In this document: piece by piece, positions 36,523 to 48,363 of the stretch
Layout of the letters: the number at the start of each line of letters is the position of its first letter
How positions within the stretch are numbered: the stretch's first letter is position 1
Assembly (NCBI GenBank): GCA_018697195.1
Contig: JAGMWU010000077.1
Coordinates: 62,001 to 126,000, forward strand
Direction of reading: 5' to 3'
DNA: 64,000 bases
DNA from: Certhia americana
Taxonomy: Eukaryota; Chordata; Aves; Passeriformes; Certhiidae
Program-made: the position numbers and the translations under genes
Notes under the pieces: model-generated
Seen by the model: only the letters and a program-made list of their open reading frames with translations
What the model was told of the DNA's origin: nothing
Databases searched by the model: none

Positions 36523-39500
36523 GGAAAAATTTCATTTTTACAGGCTGGTTCCCAGATAAAAGCAGAAATGAACTGGTTGCACAGTGAGTTTCACTGGAGA
36601 ATTAACCCCACACAGGAATCTCTCAGTAGTTAAAATAAACTCAGCTGCTGGTTACTTGCAGGCAGAGGAAATGACAACAGTTATGTTATGATCTCTGATC
36701 TTCCATTTGCAGATCCAAATGGAATCTCCAAGATAACTTTTCAGCAAGGGAGGGTGAAGTGTCAAGCCCAAGCAAATCCCTTTTACTTCTCAGAGGGGTT
36801 TATCTCACGCCAATGCCTCCTCCTGGCACCGCAGGATTTTGCCATTGCTGGTGCTCACAAACCATTAGCAGGCACCCCAAATCCTAAGCCAAACACCACT
36901 GCAGTAAAACAGGCTGCAGAATGTAAAAATGTATTAGTGTGTTAATGCAGAAATGCTTCACATTGCACGAGACCCAGAGACTGCCCTGCTCAAGGTCAAA
37001 ACAAAAGGTCTGTTTCCCATTTAAGAACAAGCCCTTGCAAGAGATGGTGTTCACTTGCCAACTTTCATAAAAAAGATTAATCCACAATATCAATATGAAT
37101 ATAATTTTTCATACTAAAATACAGATTTATTTTAAGGAAGTGGATAGTATTTGTATTACATTTTATAGGCCCCTATAGTTACATCTGGTCCTTATTTATT
37201 TAAATTTTATTCAGCTTGCATAATATTTTTGCTTACAGTTATATTCTCTAAGATCAGAAAAGCTAAAACCTGAAAATTCAATGGCACTATTCATTAACAT
37301 TCCTTCGCTCTGCAGTCATAGACATTTGCAAGCTCTCCTTTGATTCTGAAATAATAAAACTAAGGTAATAAGATGTTTAGTGTAAAAATATATGACTTAA
37401 GTCAGAATGATAGAAAGAGCTATGTTCCTGTGAATCACATGCCAAAGCAAACCAAAGTTTTTCAAAAAGTATACATGCTCATTTTAGAGGGAATAATAAA
37501 ACACAGAATGACATATTAAAACCTTAACTCTCTCACTCTCATTATTTTATTAAATTAAAAAAAAAAAAGAAAAAAAAAAGAGAGTTTGCTGTGTACAGAG
37601 CATAGCACAGGTTATAAAGAATGCATGAGGTCCTGGATGTGTGTGACACAGGAAGTCAAAAGCCAGGGGTTTCACCCAGCAGCAGCCAGGATCCTCCTGA
37701 CGCCCATCCTGACAGGTCCTGCTGCTTTTGTATATTGTTAGCCTAAATTTTATGCTTGATTTACATTCCTGGAAGACACCAGCTCCTTCAAGTAAGGCCC
37801 TGCTACACAAGCAAGCCCTACCATCAGCTAAACCCTTGCCAAAGACCCATCAAAGACATGATTTCCAAAACTTACTGCCCTAATTCCCTTTTGTGACAAC
37901 TCATGTACAAAGCAGCTTGGGTTTGTCATGCTCCTGCGAGCCAGCGTCCTCCTGGAATGATGATGAATCCACCAACTCCATTTTAGCATTAACCAAGCAG
38001 GTGTCAAAGCCATTCCTCACAATTTCAAGCTAACTGCATTTACCACCCTGTCACTAAATTGCCTTCAGGTTTATGAATGTGGGCAAGGGTTTGGGAGGGA
38101 TTGCATTTTTTCCCTCTCCCGACCGCAGACTCTCCCTCTGCGATACCCGAGCCATGATTAAAAACTCAGGGCTCCCATTCCCGTTTTTCATTCCATTGTT
38201 CCATTCATTGTGTGGGGGATTTAACAGCAGCAGCATCTACAGCCCACATATTGCTGGAACCTCCCCAGGGGCTGATATCTCCCTTCTCATTTGTAGTTAC
38301 AAGGTGAGCACATTTCACTAGAATGCTCTCAGTCTTAGCTGCATTGGATGTCTGTCTGTGCAATCACTCAGATGCTGTCTGTCTATACCTGATAAAGATA
38401 TTTTTGCCTGGATTTAAATACAACTGAAGTGGGGAGGGTGGGATGAAAGCTCAGTCAAGAGAGAACCTGCTCAATGACACAGGAGTCCCAGAGCCCTCCA
38501 GCTGAGGTAGGTCCCCACTGCTGACAGACTGCAGCAGGGCACAAAGCAGAGCTCTAGGCTTGGCTTTCGAGCAGGAACAGCCTGGTTTTGGCAGCATGGA
38601 GCCCTCACAGGGTAATTATCCCTCGCAGCTCCAGGGGCAACACCGGGGCTTGAACAGCTGCAGCTTCAAGTCACAGTTTTCCTGATTATTCCCTTGCCCT
38701 TCCTTAACAGATGGGGTTTATTCAGGGGATGACTCACCTGGACTGACAGAATGAATCGAAATATTCTTCTGTCAAACTGCATCCCACCCTCAGGAAGCTC
38801 CCCAGAAAACCCTCTGGGCTAACCCAGGTGATCAGGGAAGCTTTTTGCTCCCCAGCTCGAGTTAGCAGCTCTCACCAACTCCTGTTAGCTGAGCAAAGAA
38901 TATTCTGTTATGTTTTGTGTTCCAGTTCCCTGGCTTTGTGGATCACTTTATTTCACAGATGGAGTACCTTGAAGTTTGTTAATTGCCTTAAAAATGCTTT
39001 TTATTAAAGTCAGCTGAAAGCAAAAGTACAAAAAGGAAATTTACCCCATTCAAAGCAGACAACCCAATATAAAAAAATCCTGCATAGGAGGTTTGATGTT
39101 GTTTACAACAAAACCCACACAGGATAAAGTATATTTTTCTTCCTTTCTGTGTAAGGTTGAGATAATGACTACCACTACCCCCTCCTCCACCTCCAGAGAG
39201 CCCTCAGTTACAGGGCAATCTTTTATATCAGAGGTGCCTCTTCAGAAATTAGCTGTGATTTCCAGCCCCAGCTGAGCCTCTGAGTCCTCCTCCCTTCCAG
39301 GTCCTCTAACCCTGCCTGGAGGAACATCCCCAAACCAGCCTTGAAACTGCTGAATGCCCTCTGGCATGTCTGAGTGTCTTAATCACCCAGGCAGCAAAGA
39401 CAAAGTCAATAACTACCACTAATCAACTCAACCATCACTAAATTATTCAGCTGACAGCAAAGCAGTGCCCCCACCTTGCAAAGAAAATGGTTGTATCTTA

Positions 39501-39647
39501 GAGCAGTGCCTATTCCATGTGCTGCCAGGAATCAAATCCCTGAAAATTGACTCTCCTGGATTACAGAAAATCATTTCAAGTTGTTAACTGGGAGACACTG
39601 GCAGTATTCACCCACTCTGGGGTGACCAAGGGTTGGGATTTCAGAGG

Positions 39648-39765
39648 ATCACGGGGTGGTTTGAGGGAGGGATCTCAGAGCCAATCTCATTCCATCCCCT
39701 ACCATGGGACACCTTCCACTAGGCCAGGCTGGTTTAAGCCCTGCTCAACACCCACAGCCTCGCTG
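39648..39765 (-). mobile_element. CR1 LINE 3'-end fragment, minus orientation
   Basis: ATCACGGGGTGGTTTGAGG, CTCATTCCATCCCCTACCAT, GGGACACCTTCCACTAGGCC, then AGGCTGGTTTAAGCCC: the reverse complement of a CR1 terminus, in PATJ sense orientation. Confidence 0.85.
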
Positions 39766-41182
39766 AACAAAGCCCACATCCCACCTGGATGAGTACAATT
39801 TAAAACAATTCCTTGATGAAAGTTCATGTGTGTCCTGGGGAGCAGTGTTAAGAGCCTCAAACCTCATTTTGGGGATGTTTCTGAAAACACTTCTTTTTTT
39901 TTTTTCCCCACCCCCCTGTTTTAAATTCCCACTCTGAGGTAACTTTTACAAGTTTGATTGGACTACAACCAGAAAAAAAAAAAAATCACAAACTGAAAGC
40001 CCTGTGCTTCAGCCAGCTCCACTCTGCACTTTAATTGCTTTAAAGCAGAGGCCATGTGTTGTGTTCTCTCAGGGGTACGTGGGAAGGTGAAATGAAAGTG
40101 AGTGAAGAAAAAAAATAACTTTTATAAAAAATCAACGCTTCGAGGGAAATGAAATAGAACTGCTCCAGGGCTAGAGCAGTCTGAAGATCAACAACATAAT
40201 GACAACTCCCAAGGACAACCCTTCCTTGCCCAAGCCTTTCCTGCAAGCACATCTTCCCAGCTGCTGCTCCCCAAGCACAGAGCCCCAGTCCTGGTTTATA
40301 ATTCATCATTGGAAAGGGTTTGGAGTTTAAGGGGATGGACATCTCCTCACCAAAAAACATTTCACAGGGGTTAAGACATCACTTTCCAAGCTCCTGAACA
40401 AATTAACCTCCCTGCTCACAGGCTGTATTTTTCAAGTCTCTACTTGGTGATTCCTGATGAGATTCCTGAGGTTATGACTTAAAAGTTGCACTCTATATTT
40501 CATATGGAAGCAGCCTGTCCCTGGCTGCCAGATTTATTATTCCAAAAGCTGGGCCTGTACTTCTTGTGCTCAAGGAAGATATAAAATATTCTGAGAGAGC
40601 TTTCCCATCCCTTGTGAGTGAGCTGCTGTTAAGTACCCTCAGCTCAGCATTTCTAGATCAAGAGCATTTTAGTAGAACATGGGTAAGGCCCTTACAGGTT
40701 TGCCATGTCCATTTTACACTCGACACTTTCTGAGAAGCATTCCTGGCTTTCCCCCATGCTGATAAATTACTTCTGAGTTCCCAGGAGCTGGGGTTCCTGT
40801 CCTGCAGGGGTTTGTAGGCACTTCTGCTGAAGCCAATTACAGTTCATTTTAATTTCTCTGCACTGCAGCAAACCGTGCAAGGTCTTGGACACAAAACTTC
40901 TGCCACACGAGACCTTCAGGACTGATGAACTCCTTTGATTTTGCCTTTTTTAAAATATAGAATATGTCCATCTGTGTAACTGAGTTAAAACCAAATGACA
41001 GAGGATAAGACAGACACATCACTCAGTTCCATGGAGCTGTTTTGTTATATTTTCTCTCTAAGCCATGAAACTCAGAAAGACAGAAACTTTCCAACAGCCC
41101 TGAGCAGTATTTGCTTTTACTCCTCATTATGCCGTACAAACTTCGTTTCAACTCTTTACAAAAGGTTTTCTGACTCCAGGGC

Positions 41183-41235
41183 AAAAAAAGAAAAAAAAAA
41201 AAAAAAAGGAAAAAAAAAAGAAAGAAAAAAAAAAA
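41183..41235 (+). repeat. A-rich low-complexity run
   Basis: About 53 bases of A with a few G interruptions. Confidence 0.95.
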
Positions 41236-41289
41236 GGCATCAAAAGGGTTTGGAGAAGATCAGAAGCACAAAGTAGACAGAAAAATGGG

Positions 41290-41358
41290 AGGTTCCCTTC
41301 CAAAGTGGAGGATCTTTAAGGTTTGCAACCCAAACTCTTCCAGGATTCTGTGATCCCA
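41290..41358 (+). mobile_element. Probable short CR1 terminus
   Basis: Degraded CCCTTCC, ATCTTTAAGGTTTGCAACCC, and then TCTTCCAGGATTCTGTGATC: only the last 60-70 bp. Confidence 0.6.
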
Positions 41359-42164
41359 CCAGCTGTGGCCACAACCCTGATTTCCTGCCTTGAGGAGAAG
41401 GGTTTGCACAGGCTGGTTTGGAGAAGGGAATCATGGAGAATCCCAGAGAGGGTCTGTGCACATGGCAAATGATCAGACCAGGCTGTGGTTTCCCAAAAGC
41501 ACCTTGTTTCCTATGAAACACCATTCCTTGCCTTTCAGTGAGCAGATTCAGAATTATGAGAAGAAACAGGGATTCATTTTGGGTAGGTCCTGTAAGCTGA
41601 GGATCTGAAAAGTGGGGAGTTGGACCTCCCTCCCTTCATGGTTTCAGTTACTGCACTCCAGTGCATAGACTTTTAAAATCAACTCCTAGGAGGACACTTT
41701 AATGAATAAACTAATGAAATCAAATACTTAACCAAAACCATTTACTCAATTGAAAGAATAAAACCTTTTGCATTTTTCTCATCTGCTCTGTAAAGCAGTT
41801 ATTTACAATTTTCATTTATTTATATTAAAATCTCATGAAAGACACACACCATATTGCATCTGACAGGCTGCCATGTATTACTTCCAAATTCCAGTTAAAT
41901 GAAAAAGCAGGGAGATGACTAACACTGAGCAACTTATTTGAATTTACTCAACACTGAGGAGCTTGACAAAAAAATGGGGCTGGGGACAAAACTGTGCATG
42001 GCTGGAAAGAGTGAAAACTAACCCAGCTCCATCTCCATGGGAAACAGAGCAAGCCATCCCAGCTCTACATAGCTGGAGACTGGGATAAATAGGACCAAAA
42101 CCTGGAATTTTCCAACTTCAGCTTTTATGCTGTAAAAGATCCAGCCTTCACTCTGCAAAACAAA

Positions 42165-42246
42165 ACTTTCTTTTTCCTTTTAACTTCTTTTCTTCTTCCC
42201 TTTCAATTTTTTTCCTTTTTTCTTTTTTTTTTTTTTTTTTCCCCTC
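42165..42246 (+). repeat. Pyrimidine-rich (T/C) tract
   Basis: About 80 bp of T and C with few purines, ending in a run of T followed by CCCCTCTGG. Purine-rich in the PATJ transcript. Confidence 0.9.
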
Positions 42247-42312
42247 TGGAAGAAGACCACTACCTTGCAACTGTCTGTACCTGCTGAAACTCACTGCACT
42301 TTGATGCTTGAG

Positions 42313-42350
42313 TATTTTGAGGGAAAAACTGGTATTTTGAGGGAAAACTG
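42313..42350 (+). repeat. 20-bp tandem duplication
   Basis: TATTTTGAGGGAAAAACTGG at 42313-42332 is followed at once by a copy lacking one A (42333-42350). Confidence 0.9.
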
Positions 42351-43132
42351 CATGTACCAGAGCAGTTCCACTGCCTGAAGAGTCTCTGTGTCAGGGAATT
42401 CAGGAGAACCCAGCAAAGACACTTCTGAAACAGACTTCTTTTCTGAAAGAACTGAATTTGACATTTAAAAAACCCAATCTGGCTTCTCTTACAGTGCAGC
42501 AAAGCATCTCTCAAATGGGAAGTGGAGAGGAGACAGCAAGAGCAGAGGCAGAGAGGGGTTTAGCATCACTAATTTGCTGAGCTCACACTTGAACTGATAC
42601 ATTTTAATTCATCTGAAGATAATTTTTTTAAAAACCAGCATATCCAGGAGGCAGATTAAGCCAAAAGACACAGAAAACAATAAAAGATTACCTTTGGTTT
42701 ACCTCTGCTCTGCAAGGGCTTTTGCTGGCAGGCAGATAAATCATAGTTTGTTTAAACAGCTACTGAGCATTTCTGCTCTCAGGACAGAGATGTTCTCCTT
42801 GCTGAGACAGCTCTACCTCTGACACATCTATTTCTAGTCCAGCCATTCTTAGCTGCTTTCAACTCCTGATTCACAATAGTTAAATAAAAGAAAATACATT
42901 TGCAACCTCTGACCACAGCAGGAAAAACTACTGAAACACAAACAATTTAAACAGGACCACCATCTGATCTGACACCAGGCAAAAATTACCAATTTTTTTA
43001 TTGGAGGTTACAGTTGGCTTGCCCTCCCTGTCTTTAACAATTTATTAGAGCAATTACATATCAAGGGCATTATTATTTTCCGTGCTTCCTCTGTCTTTGC
43101 CTGCAGTAAACATTATTTTAGCAGAAACTCAC

Positions 43133-43266
43133 CAGTGGAGTGTCTTTGCCCCCGACGATGCTGAGCCCGAGGCCTGAGCGACCCTTGGAGATCTCTATGG
43201 TCATCTCCTGCCCTGGGACTATGGGACAAGTTGCTGGATCCACAGGCAGTGGAGCTGAGAAGACAC
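43133..43266 (-). CDS. PATJ: PATJ exon, linker end and start of PDZ7
   Basis: 134 bp; two bases complete a Gly codon, ending at phase 0 before GTGAGT. Encodes [39 protein letters not shown] and KDTPL. The string [14 protein letters not shown] is a PATJ signature just ahead of PDZ7, and the ligand loop is GLGL. This exon alone separates PATJ from most other multi-PDZ proteins. Confidence 0.98.
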
Positions 43267-43845
43267 CTGAGAACATCAAAAGGGAAAGAAGTAAGTCACA
43301 CAACACAGCAAGAAAATCAGAACCACCAAAGGAGTGGTGTGGCAACAACGAATTCAGCTTTTTTTTTTTACTCTTCACCTTAATAAAACTGAACTAGAGG
43401 ACCACTCTGGGTGACTTCTGAAGTCTCTAAACCAGAGTGACTTGAGTCCTGGGAATAAATGCTCCCAGTAAAAGCCTGTGAGGACATCTAATTCAGTTTT
43501 AACCTCTACAATTCAGATCATAATGGAAAGGGATATTCCTTTCAGGACAGGTAAGTCCATATTCCAGTACCATGGAATGAACAGGATGTCCCAAATTGTC
43601 TCTCCTTCTGTTTCTATAGAAAACAAGATCATCTATATATGTAAAAGTCAAGAAAAACAAGTGAAGACACCTTCAAGCTCTCAAAAATTGTGAGAGCAGA
43701 GAAAAATACAAACACTTAGAACAGGTCATTGGATGCTCAAAGAAACAGAACTTCAGCAAAAGTTATCTGGAAAACAAAATAAAAACATCCATCTCAGGTT
43801 AGTACTAAAAATACAGGATGTTGTGGCAAAGTCACTGCTTCCTAC
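43267..43845 (-). other. PATJ intron
   Basis: 579 bp, unique sequence, with a T run near 43360-43369. No supported features. Confidence 0.7.
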
Positions 43846-43963
43846 CACGGGTGGTGACTTCTGCTTCTGGAGAAAGGTAAGGAGGTGCTGGCTCCAGGGG
43901 TATCTCCTGGGAGCTCACTGGGGCTTTTGTGGAAGATTTGGGCTGTTTGATCTGGTTGAGGAC
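43846..43963 (-). CDS. PATJ: PATJ exon, PDZ6-PDZ7 linker, part 4
   Basis: 118 bp, phase 0 start after TTGCTTTTAG and ending one base into a Gly codon before GTAGGA. Encodes VLNQIKQPKSSTKAPVSSQE, IPLEPAPPYLSPEAEVTTR. The SSQEIPL motif is shared with mammalian PATJ; the flanks are diverged, Pro/Ser-rich and likely disordered. Confidence 0.9.
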
Positions 43964-44253
43964 CTAAAAGCAAAGCAGAAGCAAGAGGGATCAGTTATCA
44001 GTCACAGGAAGGCAAGATACGGTGAGGTTATTATCATCAGCTGGTGATTATTGTGCCTCACTAAGTCCTCAAAATCAACAGAAGGAAAAGAAGTAATTTC
44101 CACACATTTTAAGAGGAGCCAGTAATATTTTTTTTTACGTTTCCATCAATAAAATTATTTTAATGTCTTCCCAGTTATAATGCCTTCCCCCCATGAATCA
44201 CTCAAATCAAGCCCTCAGAACCCTCCCTTACTGGTTAACATAAACACACATAC

Positions 44254-44325
44254 ATTTTCTAGGAGCTGCTCCTCTGTCTCCTGCTGATCTGCCACCACTG
44301 GTGTGTCAGCTTCACATTTCACATC
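44254..44325 (-). CDS. PATJ: PATJ exon, PDZ6-PDZ7 linker, part 3
   Basis: 72 bp (24 codons), phase 0 both ends, donor GTATGT, acceptor TTTTTTAG. Encodes DVKCEADTPVVADQQETEEQ and LLEN, an acidic linker. Symmetric phase means it could be skipped without frameshift. Support comes from phase, splice sites and position more than from residue matching. Confidence 0.82.
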
Positions 44326-47300
44326 CTAAAAAAGTGAAAAAATGTAAGTGAAGCGTATTGAAAATGTCTCATTAGCTTCAATAAAATATCCTCCAAAGCT
44401 CAGAAAGATGATTCTAGAGAAACACAGTGATGGAATTTTAAGGTCGCCCCTCCCAAACCCAAACCAGTCTGGGATTCCATGATTTCTCCATGTAAGTCTG
44501 TTTGCTGAAGCCCAAAACTTAAAAGAGGCCAAGCTGCTGTGAGCACAGGGAATATCAGGAGTTATTCAAATCCCAGCCCTCAGTTCTGAGGGCATGCAAT
44601 GCACAGCAGGGATTTTTGGGGAGGAGATTACCACACATGCTCTGTAGGAAGCTCTGGAATGACTGGGACAGCAATTCCCAAGCTGTGTGTAGGGACCCCT
44701 CACTGCAGGAAGGGGTTCCAAGTCCTCTCCTCTCTCCTCCCCCTCCTTTTTTGGCTTTCCTAAATAAAGCAACTGCTTAAAATGCATCCTCCAGCCTCAT
44801 TAAAAAGTTCTCTAACAATGGTATTTCAATCACTGGCTCCACTTGCAGCCTAATTTATTTCTTTACCTTTGCAATACACAAAAACGTATTTTTATCTCCT
44901 ACTTCTACAGCTGCTTCCAGACAGGTACAAGTGCCCTCCCTTGTTAGCTCTTCACTAAACTTAGGCCACTTTGATTCAAGTAATAGTTAATTTTCTTATC
45001 CCATATTAAAACCCCCTGATAAACAGCCTAATTTGCAGAAAAACTAGAGTACCGACTTCCAAAGATTACCCCAAATCTTTTTCAAATATTCAAAAGCTAC
45101 TCTGCATCTCAGACAGAATTTCTAATTAAGATGACAATTTTTACATTAAAAAAAGGTAAACAGAATTGTAGGTAACTCAGCTTGGAAATACTGGCCTTGT
45201 TTGCTGGAGTTTTATGATGTTAAAAGATGCCAATCCCCACAGGATCTTTTTTTTCTCCCCTTGAATTTTTCTCCAAGACTGCTGTAACTCTACAACTACA
45301 ACTATTATCCAAAAGGATAACAGGAAAAAAGATAAAGTGGTGATCTCATTGTATTATCAGAGGTGTCAGGGGAGAAATGGGAAGACTGCTTTGTCATTTT
45401 CTGAGAGATTGTTTTAATGAGCAATGAAAAATTACTTCATACTTCCCTTTTTCCTTGTGATATGTGACTAAAATCTGAAGCTTCATCTTGCACCACAAGT
45501 AAGCACCAGGCACCACCTTTACATCTCCCTGATCTTTTAAATGAGGCTGTGCTAGAGTTACTGAACAAAAAAAGCACCAAATACACTCAGCATTTGTCAA
45601 AAGCCTGCAGCCCAAATAGTTTAATCAAATTCAACCCCTTCAACTCCATCCAAAAGCACTTTTACACAGCCCCTCCTCCTTGCCAGTGCTTCAAGGATGT
45701 GTCTTCTATTAGTGGTGAAGACAAATTACTGCTCCAAGTTCAAACCTTTAAAGCAAATGAATCCCTTCTCACATACCATTTTCACTTTGTTAGATTAGAC
45801 CTTCCAAGAGCATCTCAAAGCCTCCTCCAACAATTCTTTTCCAAGGACACCTTAGAGAAAACCAGATTTCTTCAACCCTCAGAAACCCAGGCCCTTCCAT
45901 GAGGCCACCTCAAACCTCAGCTAATAAACACACAGACTTTGCCTAACACTTCCACTGGCTCCAGTTCAGAAACAAAGTTGTTTTCCTTCCCCCTTCTTAT
46001 CATCCAAGCCTACAATGATGTCCATTATACAGCTTTATAGCTTCTAAAGTGATGAAGTGACAACAAAGAGTATGTTGTGAGAGACTGACAAATTTATCAG
46101 CAACAGATGAATAGAGAATGATGTGAATTTTTTAACTTTCCTTTTATTACAGCTGTCACTTGGTGAGACATCCTGCCCATGCTTCGAGCTGTACATACTT
46201 GTGGAAGATCTCTGCTGATAAGCACATACTTTTTATTTACTCAGTGAACTTGATCTTAATTGTTGACTTTTACATTCCTGATTTCTCCTGACACATGACT
46301 GAGAAATTCAGTAACAATGCTGAAGTAGCACTGAGGCTCTGGTAACAACATCATGCTATGAAAAACAAGGCACTGTTTTCTTTTGCTTCCATAAGTCACT
46401 AGAAGACTGCCAGACAAATCTCCCTTCCCAAAACCACCAAGTTCTGCTGTGCTGCACTGCAGAGTCAAAGTCTTAATGCCATTTGTGCCTACAAATCCAC
46501 TCCCTTTGGACCAGAACCATCAGCACTCTCCTGATGTCCACTGAGATGGACTGAGATCTCACTGAGAGATCCAGTGAGATCCACTCAGAAATATTTCCCA
46601 CGTAGTTTTAAAATCCTGATGGTAAGAACACTCTGAAATTATGAAACTGGCTTTTGCCATTATTTTTCATCCATTTATACCCCTAAACCAAGGGCAGGCC
46701 CAACTGAAGGCATTATGGAACGAGCAGTCGGCTCTACAGGAATTCCAAACTTTTCCAAGTCTTTTCTAAGTGCAGGCCTTTGCCTTTTCTTACCTCTCTG
46801 CCATTGCTCTGTTTTGGACAACTCTTTTTCTTTCTTTTACCTTTCAACTTGTGCCCTTTGGCTCCACAGTTCCCTTCATTCTTGCCCCAAGCCTGAAAAG
46901 AAGCTTCCAATATATTCTGGGTTTCCTGTAGTTCCAGAGGCATCTTCCCTCCACACCCTACCTTGGGTTGCTGCAATTCCTTTTTTCCCATTAAATTCAC
47001 CCCTCCTCTAACACTGCTCAAAAAGCTGCACAGCACCACAGCCTACACCAAAAGTTCACTTTTGTGTAACATACTTTATGTATTTTTATCTGCTTCAGTC
47101 TTTGAGGAATTTCTCATATTACCTTGCAATCCCTCTAAAATTTCTTGCCAAGTTGAGCAAGAACTCCAGTAAAACCAGGTGGATGACACCTGCAAATACA
47201 TACAGGGAAACTCTGATTCATTTATATTGCAGCCCATCAGAGGTATCTGCACTGGGCTAACAAATAGCAATAACTCAACCTTTTAGTAATCCATTAGGGA

Positions 47301-48273
47301 CATAAATCAATCCATGGGTAATTAATTCTGATGCCTGAATAGCACATAACACTTCCTAACTCTTGGAATTTGCAGACTCATTAATTTAGCACTTACTAGC
47401 TACAGAGCATTATGTATATTCAATTTATATTTGCAAACCCCCAGACACTCCTTACAAGAGACATGATGGAGCAGGAAGAAGACATCTAAGAGGAAAAATA
47501 TCCAGAAATGTCATGTTTCCTTAGCTGAGGACACACAGAAAGTCCTGGACTCCTTGAAACTGGAGTAGGCAGCAAAAAAGACTCTCTCAGCACATTTTGA
47601 GGAACCTCCAGGTTAGTCATGTTTAGTGTTTTCCATTTTAAACTTTTAACACAGCATCCAAAAAGAAGAGATCAGAACTGCACCCTGAAGGACCTTCAGA
47701 TTCCTGATTATGCATGATCCTGACCTATTAAACAACAAAAAATTCCATCTGTATCAATGAGGAGTTCAGTATTTATTGCAGTGCACACTGACAGAACCAC
47801 ATTAAACCACAAATTATGGCCTTAATGCAGAAATCACTGAGAGCAACTCTATAGCTGTGTTATTCAGGAGGCAAGACTAGATTATGATAATAGACATCTT
47901 GGCCTTAGAATTTATGAAGCTATGAATATAAATGAGAATATGATTTAGAGACCAGGCTTTTTCTGAAGTTTGTCGCACACGGATGGCAGGAGTGGAAACG
48001 CAATCCCCTCACTCACCAAGAACCCAAGAGAGGGCCAAAATGCTACATGAAAACTCTTATCTTGGTATTTTAACAAGTCATACTGAGTGCTCAGTTCACA
48101 AAAACAGGCTATGGACGTAAAGCTGAGTTTGATTCTGCTTTTACACGTACTGGATATTATTTGACAGAAGTGCTGCAACACTCCAATAAAAAGGCAGAGA
48201 AAACAAATCGAGCCCAGTAAGCCTCTACGTTCTAAACTATAATCATTGTTAAATATTGCCTTAAGTCACTCAC
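44326..48273 (-). other. PATJ intron
   Basis: 3.95 kb, largely unique. One weak CR1 terminus at 44428-44492. A stretch at about 46528-46590 repeats GAGATCCACTGAGA-like words imperfectly. No other feature seen. Confidence 0.7.
44428..44492 (+). mobile_element. Probable short CR1 terminus
   Basis: GATGGAATTTTAAGGTCGCC, CCCAAACCCAAACCAGTCTG, GGATTCCATGATT: the last 65 bp of a CR1 with substitutions. Confidence 0.65.
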
Positions 48274-48363
48274 AGCTTTTTTGGATTCCTCATCAGTCAA
48301 GCTTTTCATGACAACTTCCAAACTTGGGTCGTCCTCGCCACTTGCAGGTTCGCCACTGTGCTC
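48274..48363 (-). CDS. PATJ: PATJ exon, PDZ6-PDZ7 linker, part 2
   Basis: 90 bp (30 codons), phase 0 both ends; acceptor TTTTTCCCAG, donor GTGAGT. Encodes EHSGEPASGEDDPSLEVVMK and SLTDEESKKA, a strongly acidic linker. Like the next exon it is phase-symmetric and could be a cassette exon. Confidence 0.88.

Larger units (their letters stand above)
31270..43132 (-). other. Largest PATJ intron in the window, 11.9 kb
   Basis: Mostly unique sequence. Recognised content: a CR1 end at 39648-39765, a weak CR1 end at 41290-41358, an A-rich run (41183-41235), a pyrimidine tract (42165-42246), two short direct duplications (36470-36522, 42313-42350), an A/T-rich repeat-free section (about 37080-37560) and an A-rich run near 37557-37580. 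I searched for an extra exon that would fit between phases 0 and 0 and saw none with PDZ-like or PATJ-like residues. Confidence 0.7.
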
